A stretch of 61,129 nucleotides of DNA. Source: a virus. A model generated the notes under the pieces. That model was not told the DNA's origin, did not search any database, and saw only the letters and a list, made by a program, of their open reading frames with translations. Each line of letters starts with the position of its first letter. The stretch's first letter is position 1. The DNA lies in IMG/VR virus record IMGVR_UViG_3300022752_004478, positions 1 to 61,129 of that record, one strand, 5' to 3'. Position numbers and translations under genes: made by a program. Shown here in pieces: positions 1-6,852 of the stretch.

Positions 1-420
1 AAGACCATATGTAATTGAATTTAAAATATTTGAATTATGAACAACAATGTTATTTGCATAATATTCACCAAATCCTTCGACTTGAATATCTACTAGGTCT
101 TCTCTTTTAGACTTATCAAGTGCTATATATTTAATTTGTTCAATACCATCTTTGGTACGAATATTTATTTTTGATATGTTATTAATTATATTTTCAATTT
201 TAATGAACTGACCCAAATCATTTTTAATCAAATGGTCTTTTGAGCCACAAAGTCTTTTTCCTGAATTTGTCTCAATTGTCCAATATTCTGAATCTTTAGA
301 TGTTATGTCATAAGTTAATATTTTTGAATATCCACAAGGAGTTTCAACCTCAATATTTAATTCAGGTAAAAAATCTTTTAAAAATCTAAGATTTTCAATC
401 TTTATTTGTTTTTCTGTCAT
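1..420 (-). CDS. gp46: C-terminal half of gp46/SbcC-like recombination ATPase, led by a split-intein C-part (runs off window)
   Basis: The frame opens with ATG at 418-420 and runs off the left edge. Residues 1-129 form a C-intein: a block-B-like SKDH motif near residue 60, a DIQV block F near 111-114, and the terminal VVHN. The next residue is Ser(+1), followed by the extein SNILNSITYGL. That extein continues the Walker A motif GENQVGK left hanging at the end of the gene at 5497-6834, restoring GENQVGKS and the helix after it, as in SbcC/Rad50/T4 gp46. The rest of gp46 (coiled coil, Walker B) must lie outside the window. It overlaps the end of the HAD-like gene by 26 bases. No catalytic ATPase residue beyond the P-loop Ser is visible here. 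The intein reading is highly confident; the gp46 identity rests on the partner half. Confidence 0.88.
   Translation of the reverse strand, partial: MTEKQIKIENLRFLKDFLPELNIEVETPCGYSKILTYDITSKDSEYWTIETNSGKRLCGSKDHLIKNDLGQFIKIENIINNISKINIRTKDGIEQIKYIALDKSKREDLVDIQVEGFGEYYANNIVVHNSNILNSITYGL
34..420 (-). other. C-part of an atypical split intein (129 aa)
   Basis: This is the coding segment of the C-intein. It starts at its own Met and ends in VVHN, directly before Ser(+1). It carries blocks B, F and G but no block A, and no LAGLIDADG or HNH endonuclease is visible. Block F has Asp at the F:4 position (LVDIQV), as in ordinary class 1 inteins. The split lies between blocks A and B, the layout known from AceL-TerL-type split inteins with very short N-parts. 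Its partner is at 5500-5586 on the same strand. Confidence 0.88.
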
Positions 421-970
421 TTTCAAGAATTGGAAATATATCTGTTATTGTATTAATTTTAATAGGGTGATTTTCAAAATTATTATCAGGGTCAAATAAA
501 ATAATTTTAGTATTGGTAAAATTTAAATCTTTTAATTTGTGATTAGCTGTTAATATGTAATCAAAATTTTCATTTATATATTCTTCAAATTTATTATAAA
601 ACCTTATTTGGTCAAAATAAAAACCTGCTGAAAAATTTGATAAATAAAATGCTGTTAAGTTTCTAAATTTATAACCCTCTCTTGAGATAATAATAATCTT
701 ATATCCTTGTTCAGATAATTCGGGATATATTTGATTTAATTGTGCAATTAACTCTTTTGATGGAAGAGTTGATTTAGCAAACAATTCATAAGAATATTGA
801 AATAGAAAATCTTCCAATTCATTCTTTTCAAAATAAAAAGAAAGTAATGGATTGTATGGGTCAATTGGTTTTTTTATTTCCCTATCAGAATATTCAATCT
901 GATAATATATTTCAAATTTTTTTATAAAATCTCTTAAAATACCATTTATTTCTATAGCCAAGGTCTTCAT
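395..970 (-). CDS. HAD-like hypothetical protein
   Basis: A 191-residue protein, counted from ATG 968-970. A 22-residue upstream extension in frame is aromatic and basic and is unlikely to be coding. The opening LAIEINGILRDF resembles the first HAD/nucleotidase motif but has Glu and Asn where the two catalytic Asp residues should be. A later IIIISREG resembles HAD motif II and LFDPDN a terminal acidic motif. The fold is therefore probably HAD-like, with the nucleophile lost. It ends 26 bases inside the C-intein gene, which suggests translational coupling. It diverges from the glycosyltransferase gene at 1022. Its role is unknown; an inactive HAD regulator or a degenerate nucleotidase are both possible. 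Confidence 0.5.
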   Translation of the reverse strand: MKTLAIEINGILRDFIKKFEIYYQIEYSDREIKKPIDPYNPLLSFYFEKNELEDFLFQYSYELFAKSTLPSKELIAQLNQIYPELSEQGYKIIIISREGYKFRNLTAFYLSNFSAGFYFDQIRFYNKFEEYINENFDYILTANHKLKDLNFTNTKIILFDPDNNFENHPIKINTITDIFPILENDRKTNKD

Positions 971-1021
971 GAAATAAATATAGGATTTTTTGTCGTATTT
1001 TAATGAAAACGTAAAAAAATA

Positions 1022-2095
1022 ATGGATAGGATACAAAAACTAAATGAAATTCTAAATAACATTAGTAGTAATAACTATAATGTTTATCTGTATGTTCCTT
1101 CTATTCCTGATACTGTTTATTCAATGGCAGTAGAAGAAATATACAAAATTTGTTTCTTTTTAAGAAAAAACAATTATAATGCTTTTTTAATTACGGGTGA
1201 AGATGAAAAAGAACCTGAATTTAAAATACCTAATTTTCTTAGCGAAGAATTAAAATCATTACCGCATCTTTCACCTAGAAAAGATAATATTAGCGTATCT
1301 GTTAATGATGTATTGATTGTTCCTGAATTTTTTGTAAATGTAATGCATCAAATTTCTGATGCAAAAATTCAATGTGAAAAAATCGTTCTTTGTCAATCAC
1401 AAACATACATGCTTGATTCTTTACCACCAAATCATACTTGGGCAGCATGGGGTTTTAGTACAATTCTAACAACGTCTGAACAATTAAAAGAATTTATTCA
1501 AAGAAATAGTAGAGTAAATTATAATATTGAAAATTATAAAATTGGTATACCTAGTTATTTTAAGTCAAGTAAAATTAAAAAACCAATTATTATGTATTTT
1601 TCAAGAAATGATTCTGATATCAAAAGATTGTCAAAGATTTTCTTTATGAAATATCCCGAACTTTCTTGGGTATTATTTGAAAGAGTACAGGGTTCTGAAC
1701 CATTCATTACAAGAAAAGAACTTGCAGAAAAAATGAGTGAAATACCTGTTCTACTTTGGCTTGATAGAGATGCAGGTTTTGGAACATTGCCACTTGAAGC
1801 AATGAAAAGTGGTGCTGTAGTTGTTGGTATGATTCCTGAAATTGAAAAAGATTATCTTAAAATAGATGATACCGCAATTTGGTCAAGTTCAATTGAAGTT
1901 CTTGCTGAACAACTTGGTGTTGTTATTAAAGAATGGTTGATTGATAATATACCTTCAGTTGTATATGAAAATATGGAAAAAGTTTCTTCTGAATATACAG
2001 AAGAAAATCATGAAAAAACACTAATTCAAGCTTTTTCAAATATCATTGAAAATAGAAGAAATTTAATTAAACAAGCAATAGAAAATGGAAATTAA
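1022..2095 (+). CDS. Glycosyltransferase, GT-B-like
   Basis: A 357-residue protein related to the gene at 19262-20218. Both share an N-domain stretch ending in a valine/isoleucine-rich VIPE motif, a VLCQSQTYML / VLAQSWIYIL motif, and a C-domain TLPLEAMKSGA / TLPLESMAANT motif that is the usual nucleotide-sugar-binding end of GT4 enzymes. It should transfer a sugar from a nucleotide donor, but donor and acceptor cannot be told. It overlaps the next glycosyltransferase gene by 11 bases and so is probably co-transcribed with it and the sigma gene. The upstream region has CGTATTTTAAT about 20 bases before the start, an element seen again before 48246. Confidence 0.75.
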   Translation: MDRIQKLNEILNNISSNNYNVYLYVPSIPDTVYSMAVEEIYKICFFLRKNNYNAFLITGEDEKEPEFKIPNFLSEELKSLPHLSPRKDNISVSVNDVLIVPEFFVNVMHQISDAKIQCEKIVLCQSQTYMLDSLPPNHTWAAWGFSTILTTSEQLKEFIQRNSRVNYNIENYKIGIPSYFKSSKIKKPIIMYFSRNDSDIKRLSKIFFMKYPELSWVLFERVQGSEPFITRKELAEKMSEIPVLLWLDRDAGFGTLPLEAMKSGAVVVGMIPEIEKDYLKIDDTAIWSSSIEVLAEQLGVVIKEWLIDNIPSVVYENMEKVSSEYTEENHEKTLIQAFSNIIENRRNLIKQAIENGN

Positions 2096-2888
2096 TAAAT
2101 TAGATTTAACAGTAATCATTCCAATTCATAATTTGGAAAATGATTTAGACAAAGAATTGTTTCAACAATCAATTGAATCTTTGTTTAACCAAAATAATAA
2201 CATTACACCTAGTGAAGTTATTATTATAACAAATAAAGAAACTCAAAAAGAAATTAAAACAGATAGACCAATAAGATTTGTCATTAATAATGAAACATCT
2301 GATAATATTCAATCACAAATAAATATCGCAGTTGAAGAATCTAAAACAGATTTCTTTATGGTATTAGATTTTGATGATGAATTAACATCAATCTATTTTT
2401 CAAATGTATTGAATTATATGCAAGAAATGAAAAATGTTGATATGTTTCTTCCAATAATTGCAGATGTTACAATGGATAAAAAAATTCATAGATATATCAA
2501 TGAAATTAATTGGGCAAAAGATGTAACAAATGATAAACACGGTTATTTGACAATGGAAACATTGATGAATTATAATCTTGTTTCAATTAATGGTGCGGTT
2601 ATAAGAAAAGAAAAATTCCAAGAAGCTGGTGGATTGAAACCATCAATTAAACTTAGTTTTATTTATGAATTTTTAATGCGTTTTACAAATATTGATGGAA
2701 TTACATATACAATTCCTAAAATCGGATATTTGAGAAAATTCGGTAGAGAAAATTCTTATCTAAGTGAACAATCTAAAATGGATGGTGATGAGGTTACTTT
2801 TTGGTGGAATCTTGCTAAAAAAGAATATGTTTGGCCTCATGATAGGAACAAAACATATGTAAAGAAGCAAGAAACACCAGTAATTTGA
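2085..2888 (+). CDS. Family 2 glycosyltransferase (GT-A)
   Basis: A 267-residue protein. It begins with a GT2-type beta strand, LTVIIPIHNLEND, followed by FFMVLDFDDELTS. The acidic DFDDE is the DxD-type metal and nucleotide-sugar site. It overlaps the upstream glycosyltransferase by 11 bases. The two probably work on the same glycan as the big minus-strand cluster, although they are separated from it by the gp47/AAA block. Donor and acceptor are not predictable. No membrane segment is visible, so a soluble enzyme is expected. Confidence 0.8.
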   Translation: MEINKLDLTVIIPIHNLENDLDKELFQQSIESLFNQNNNITPSEVIIITNKETQKEIKTDRPIRFVINNETSDNIQSQINIAVEESKTDFFMVLDFDDELTSIYFSNVLNYMQEMKNVDMFLPIIADVTMDKKIHRYINEINWAKDVTNDKHGYLTMETLMNYNLVSINGAVIRKEKFQEAGGLKPSIKLSFIYEFLMRFTNIDGITYTIPKIGYLRKFGRENSYLSEQSKMDGDEVTFWWNLAKKEYVWPHDRNKTYVKKQETPVI

Positions 2889-2890
2889 TA

Positions 2891-3688
2891 ATGTCTGAGG
2901 AAATAAAAAAAAATAAAAGAGGCAGGAAGGCAAAACCCGGCTCTGTAAAAGAATATTTTACCGATGAAACAGAAAAAGCTATTGTTAGATATAATAGCCC
3001 CGACTGTTCATTGGATGAAAAAAATCAAATATACGATAAAGATATTCATAAAGCACTTAAAAAACTTGCTTATTTTACAGCAAAATCTTATTTTCTTTAT
3101 TTCTCAAAGCGTTACACAATAGAAGATATGGAAAATGACCTTCTGATTTTTGCCTTTAATAACCTTCATATGTTCAATCCCGAAAATATAAATAAAAAAG
3201 GTGTTAAATCAAAGGCATTTTCCTATTTCTCTACAATATGTAGAAACGAAGCAAAACATATATCAGAAAGAAATTTTAATCAAGATAAAACAAGTGATGA
3301 TGTTGTAGAAAATATAAATCTATTTGAAAGAGATATTTCATTATCATATATTATTAATGAAAATCTTGATGAAGATAATGATAATAATTATATAAAATTA
3401 GTTTTTTTAGGTATATGTAATGAAATAAAAAATAAAATAGAAAACGATAAAACACTAAAAGAAATAGATGTTAATGTGGGTTATTCATTAATTTCAATTA
3501 TTGAAAATTTTAATTATATTAATGAACCAACTGAATCAAAAATGAGCCTTTTCTTTATAAATAATAGAGTTATTGATATGATTTGTGAAATCACAAATAA
3601 TAAATATAAAAAACAAGAAATTAAAAAATCACTTAAATCTTTTAAATCACTCTATAAAAAATTAAAAGAAGATTACTTATCTATCTGA
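2891..3688 (+). CDS. gp55: gp55-like late sigma factor
   Basis: A 265-residue protein from ATG 2891; a TTG six bases upstream, overlapping the previous stop, is possible but less likely. The N-terminus is basic (KKNKRGRKAK). Residues of about 55-130 look like sigma region 2: a long helix, then YTIEDMENDLLIFAFNN, FNPEN, and AFSYFSTICRNEA. This matches the pattern of T4 gp55, where an aromatic/PE motif is followed by PFAYFTQI. No region 4 helix-turn-helix is obvious, again as in gp55, which uses the sliding clamp instead. The family role is to direct host RNA polymerase to late promoters of the type TATAAATA. Such elements occur in this window inside the palindromes near 3835, 43868 and 52678. 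Identification is by motif pattern only. Confidence 0.68.
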   Translation: MSEEIKKNKRGRKAKPGSVKEYFTDETEKAIVRYNSPDCSLDEKNQIYDKDIHKALKKLAYFTAKSYFLYFSKRYTIEDMENDLLIFAFNNLHMFNPENINKKGVKSKAFSYFSTICRNEAKHISERNFNQDKTSDDVVENINLFERDISLSYIINENLDEDNDNNYIKLVFLGICNEIKNKIENDKTLKEIDVNVGYSLISIIENFNYINEPTESKMSLFFINNRVIDMICEITNNKYKKQEIKKSLKSFKSLYKKLKEDYLSI

Positions 3689-3831
3689 GGTTTTTGATTT
3701 GTATCACAACCACAATCTTTTTTGTAAGATGTATTACTTAACAAAAAAACAACAAAAGAAACTATTGAACTAATCCAATAATTTTCAAAGAAAAATTGTA
3801 ATACGAAAAAGCACAATAAAGCATGTAGCAT
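3673..3831 (-). CDS. Small membrane protein (52 aa)
   Basis: A 52-residue frame, ATG at 3829-3831 and stop at 3673-3675, overlapping the end of the sigma gene antisense by 16 bases. Residues 2-31 are almost wholly hydrophobic or aromatic (LLCFFVLQFFF, IVSFVVFLL), with room for one or two short membrane segments. A polar tail with a CGC motif follows. Its start lies 3 bases from the palindrome at 3835-3851, so it looks like a late gene transcribed away from the baseplate gene at 3857. A holin, antiholin or spanin-like helper is possible, but nothing specific identifies it. Confidence 0.5.
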   Translation of the reverse strand: MLHALLCFFVLQFFFENYWISSIVSFVVFLLSNTSYKKDCGCDTNQKPQIDK

Positions 3832-3834
3832 AAC

Positions 3835-3851
3835 CTATTTATATTAAATAG
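3835..3851. promoter_or_regulatory. Palindromic late-promoter-like element (divergent)
   Basis: CTATTTATATTAAATAG, with 6-bp arms CTATTT/AAATAG and a 5-base spacer. The minus-strand reading contains TATAAATAG, equal to the T4 late promoter TATAAATA plus G. It lies 5 bases before the ATG at 3857 and 3 bases before the ATG of the minus-strand gene at 3831, so it may drive both. Confidence 0.6.
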
Positions 3852-3856
3852 AAAAA

Positions 3857-4159
3857 ATGGACGAATTTAATATGTATGAAGGTTTTATAGATGATGATAC
3901 ATTCGCAACATTACCATTCTTTAATATACCCGAAACAGAAAATGACGCATATGTAGAATGGACCGTTGGTGATAGATTAGATAAATTAGCTTATAGATTC
4001 TATGATAATCCAGCACTATCAAAATTTATATTGTTGGCCAATCCACAATACTTAGCAGAAAGCGATATAGAAATTGGTGACATAATTAGAGTGCCACTAA
4101 CTAAAGATGATATGTTTAGTTTTATTAGACAAAAAGTAGAAGAATCAAAACTATTCTAA
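3857..4159 (+). CDS. LysM-domain baseplate wedge protein, gp53-like
   Basis: A 100-residue protein. Its centre has the LysM pattern of tail and baseplate proteins: YVEWTVGDRLDKLAYRFYDNP, then a helix ending in LANP, then IEIGDIIRVPL. T4 gp53, a baseplate wedge subunit, has the same kind of core but is about twice as long. It stands alone on the plus strand between minus-strand genes and directly behind the palindrome at 3835-3851, which fits a late structural gene. Its last 9 bases overlap the convergent KTSC gene. A tail-completion (gpX-like) LysM protein is the main alternative. Confidence 0.6.
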   Translation: MDEFNMYEGFIDDDTFATLPFFNIPETENDAYVEWTVGDRLDKLAYRFYDNPALSKFILLANPQYLAESDIEIGDIIRVPLTKDDMFSFIRQKVEESKLF

Positions 4160-4399
4160 GATTCTAATACCATTGTATCTGTTCTTTATAAACTCAATAA
4201 ATGCCTTTCCTGTTGATTCTGAATCTTGTAGTTTAACATAATCTTCAAAACTAACATTGTCATATCTATATGTTAAGTTGCCCTTAACAAAAGTTATATG
4301 CAAAGTGTTATTGTTGGTATCATAAATTGATGATACGATGTTTGATGAATCATAGGTAGCATTAATGAATCCATCTTCTTGTGTTACATTTGTTGTCAT
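4151..4399 (-). CDS. KTSC-domain protein
   Basis: An 82-residue protein that is nearly all one domain. The pattern SSNIVSSIYD, a beta pair TLHITFVKG, YRYDNVSFEDY and STGKAFIEFIKNRY fits the small KTSC domain found in many phage and bacterial proteins of unknown role. Its start overlaps the stop of the AAA gene at 4396 (ATGA), so it is probably translated with it. Its 3' end overlaps the convergent LysM gene by 9 bases. Function is unknown. Confidence 0.6.
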   Translation of the reverse strand: MTTNVTQEDGFINATYDSSNIVSSIYDTNNNTLHITFVKGNLTYRYDNVSFEDYVKLQDSESTGKAFIEFIKNRYNGIRILE

Positions 4400-5496
4400 A
4401 GATTTAATAATTCTTCATGTAGTTCTGAAATATTGTTAAAAGTTTTATCTGTTTGAAGATTAAATATTTTTTTTAAATCTTCAATTAAGTTTTCGCTTGG
4501 TTTTTGAACTTCTAATAAAACATCTGTTCTACCTTTTCTTTTAATAGCATCATCAATTTTATCAAGTTCATTTGTAGTTATTATAAATATAACATCATTT
4601 GGTGTATATATCCCATCTAAAATATTTAAAATGCAAGAAAGTGAAATTTTTACATCAGAATCTTTCTTTTCTTCTTTTCTATTGATATCATCTAATAAAC
4701 AATCAATATCTTCAAATAGTACAATTGATTTCTTTGGTCTATCCGAAATTAAAGCAATTAGATTAGCATCTGTCATATCTTTTGATAGGTTAACAGCCAT
4801 TATATCTCTTTTGGTATAATTAGATATACCTAATGACAATGATGATTTTCCTGTTCCGGGAGGACCATAAAATAAATATGTTCTTTTGTATCGTATACCA
4901 TACTGTTCGTATTTTTCTTTTGATGAATTAAATCTATCTAAATCATTTTTAAGAAATTCAGATACATGATTATCAAGATAAATATTATCAAAAGTTTTAT
5001 TTATGACTTTACCTGCACATCTAATTTCTCCATTAAAGTTATAAAAATACTTTATATATTTATTACCATAATTATTATCAACATAATCCATCAATTCTTT
5101 TAGAATTGTCTTGTTCCTACAAAATATCATAAACATATGTTTATTATTCTTATATGGTGTCATACTATTTTGGATATTTTCAGCATTTTTCAATACTAAA
5201 AATCTATTTCCTTTAAATTTAAAGTAAATAAATCCTGAGTTATAAAACATATTAACATCAAAATTATCTGAACTTATAAAATTATCATATAATGTTCTAT
5301 AGTAAAGATTTTTAATAGAACTATTTTTTTCAGATAAGACAAAGTTTTGAAAAGAATAAAAGAAAAAAGAACTTTCTTCAATTTTCATTGAACAAATAAC
5401 TCTATCTCTTAATGTAGTTAATACAAAAAGAAAAAATTGTTTGAAGTAAACTAATGTACCTCCAAGAATGAGTGTTAATAATACTGTTTTATCCAT
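4396..5496 (-). CDS. BCS1-like AAA+ ATPase with N-terminal membrane anchor
   Basis: A 366-residue protein. Residues 4-28 are hydrophobic and probably span the membrane. The AAA+ core has Walker A GPPGTGKS at 211-218, Walker B SIVLFEDID at about 253-261, a sensor FIITTNELDKID, and an arginine-finger-like RKGRTD. The sequence between anchor and core and the TTNELDKIDDAIKRKGR pattern are those of the BCS1 branch, whose mitochondrial member moves a folded protein across a membrane. It starts one base after the gp47 stop, so it shares that transcript. Its phage role is unknown; membrane-linked remodelling of a phage or host protein is an inference. Confidence 0.75.
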   Translation of the reverse strand: MDKTVLLTLILGGTLVYFKQFFLFVLTTLRDRVICSMKIEESSFFFYSFQNFVLSEKNSSIKNLYYRTLYDNFISSDNFDVNMFYNSGFIYFKFKGNRFLVLKNAENIQNSMTPYKNNKHMFMIFCRNKTILKELMDYVDNNYGNKYIKYFYNFNGEIRCAGKVINKTFDNIYLDNHVSEFLKNDLDRFNSSKEKYEQYGIRYKRTYLFYGPPGTGKSSLSLGISNYTKRDIMAVNLSKDMTDANLIALISDRPKKSIVLFEDIDCLLDDINRKEEKKDSDVKISLSCILNILDGIYTPNDVIFIITTNELDKIDDAIKRKGRTDVLLEVQKPSENLIEDLKKIFNLQTDKTFNNISELHEELLNL

Positions 5497-6834
5497 TTAT
5501 CTTAAAAATTCAGGTAAATAACCTAGTTTACTTATTATTTCTTCTTTATTATATCTAATATTAATCTTTGTTTCAGGATGAACACATTTACCAACCTGAT
5601 TTTCTCCATAGATTTGAATAATTCCATTCTTATCAGTTAAATCAAGTTCATATCTTTCTCCATGTGATTTAAAGTTATCTAGTACAATCTTTTTAACTTT
5701 CCAATCATAAAATTGATTCTCTACATCCTTTTCAATTAATGAACTAATTTCACTATCAAGTGCCAAAACATCCTTTATAAAATCTTCATTATGATTCTTT
5801 GATTTTAGAAAATTAATAAACTCTTGCCTTACACTATCATCATTATTTAAATCAATTGTTTCATCAAATTCTTTAATCTTTAAAGATTTATTAAGAATTT
5901 TTGATTTATCAAATTTGATAGTGGTGAATTCGCCATATTTAGATTCTAAGTGTTTCTTTATTTTTTGCTTGTTTTCAACATTAAATGTTGAATATTGGTC
6001 CATCCAATGAATTTTAAGATGGTTATATTTACCAATATTTGTAAGTTCAATATTTAGATTTTCATAATCATAATCTTCATGGATATATACATTAAAATAT
6101 TTATAATCAGAGATTATTTCTTTCTTTTCAAAAGTCTTTGCTTCAATATCCCATAAAAGATAACCATGAAAAGCATTATCACCTTCACCATAATTGGTAC
6201 AATATAATGATGATGGGTAAGCAAAAAATTCCTTTCCATTTTTTTGATATGATTGTTGGAGATGTATATCTCCTGCCATCACAATATCGCCTTTAAAATC
6301 AGCAAGAGAAACAATATTACTATCGGTATGTAATTGCCCATTTTGGAGATAGCATCCATTAATTGGGTCATGGAAAAGGTCAATATAAAACTTATTATTA
6401 TCACGCTCTTCTTCATTGAATTCAATCCAAGGTGATTTTCTGTCAGGGTGATACCAAACAGCAAAAGTAATGTTATCAAGTTCAAAAAGGCTTGTTGTGT
6501 CATAATAGTGTATATTAGGATTATTAATAATCTCAATAAGCATCTTAATAGATGACATTCTATTGAGATTTGATTTCATTATATCATGGTTACCATCAAT
6601 AATAACAATAGGTGCAATACTTGCACAAGATGTTAAAAAATCACCTGCAATGACATTAATTTCATTAAATGGTTTTACATAATTATGAAATAAATCACCT
6701 GCAATTACAATTAAATCAGGTTTGTCATTTAAAAGTGATTTAATCGTTTGAGAGGAAATATGTTTTTGCTCAGAAATCCTTTCCAAGTTATTTTGGAAGT
6801 GAATGTCGGCAAGATGGGCAACTTTGCGAATCAT
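5497..6834 (-). CDS. gp47: gp47/SbcD-like nuclease fused to the gp46/SbcC N-terminus and a split-intein N-part
   Basis: A 445-residue protein. Residues 1 to about 370 are an Mre11/SbcD/gp47 phosphoesterase with metal-binding motifs ADIHF (D10, H12), GDLFH (46-50), GNHD (81-84) and GDIH (188-191). From about residue 377 a second protein begins without its own Met: VKKIVLDNFKSHGE, then IIQIYGENQVGK (to 416). This is the gp46/SbcC N-terminus and Walker A. It breaks off after the P-loop Lys into a 29-residue N-intein starting CVHPETKI and stops. The partner C-half is at 1-420. Trans-splicing would give one gp47-gp46 polypeptide that resects and processes DNA ends in recombination-dependent replication. 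A TATATTTG box lies directly upstream, so the mRNA may be leaderless. Confidence 0.88.
   Translation of the reverse strand: MIRKVAHLADIHFQNNLERISEQKHISSQTIKSLLNDKPDLIVIAGDLFHNYVKPFNEINVIAGDFLTSCASIAPIVIIDGNHDIMKSNLNRMSSIKMLIEIINNPNIHYYDTTSLFELDNITFAVWYHPDRKSPWIEFNEEERDNNKFYIDLFHDPINGCYLQNGQLHTDSNIVSLADFKGDIVMAGDIHLQQSYQKNGKEFFAYPSSLYCTNYGEGDNAFHGYLLWDIEAKTFEKKEIISDYKYFNVYIHEDYDYENLNIELTNIGKYNHLKIHWMDQYSTFNVENKQKIKKHLESKYGEFTTIKFDKSKILNKSLKIKEFDETIDLNNDDSVRQEFINFLKSKNHNEDFIKDVLALDSEISSLIEKDVENQFYDWKVKKIVLDNFKSHGERYELDLTDKNGIIQIYGENQVGKCVHPETKINIRYNKEEIISKLGYLPEFLR
5500..5586 (-). other. N-part of the split intein (29 aa)
   Basis: The coding segment starts with Cys1 (TGT, 5584-5586) directly after the P-loop Lys and ends at the stop. 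CVHPETKINIRY matches intein block A (Cys1 with the conserved Thr and Ile). Twenty-nine residues is far shorter than the roughly 100 of ordinary split inteins, and resembles AceL-TerL-type N-parts of about 25 residues. Its C-part is at 34-420. Confidence 0.88.
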
Positions 6835-6838
6835 GTAT

Positions 6839-6846
6839 CAAATATA
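6839..6846 (-). promoter_or_regulatory. Bacteroidota-type -7 box for the gp47 gene
   Basis: On the minus strand the sequence reads CCGTATATTTGATACATG. TATATTTG fits the Bacteroidota sigma consensus TAnnTTTG. It ends 4 bases before the gp47 start codon, so the mRNA would begin at or next to the ATG. No clear -33 TTG element was seen. Confidence 0.5.
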
Positions 6847-6852
6847 CGGTTA

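Noticed and set aside
4631-4819. Plus-strand open frame inside the AAA gene
   Set aside because: It is antisense to the Walker B and sensor region, with a low-complexity Ser/Ile protein and no support.
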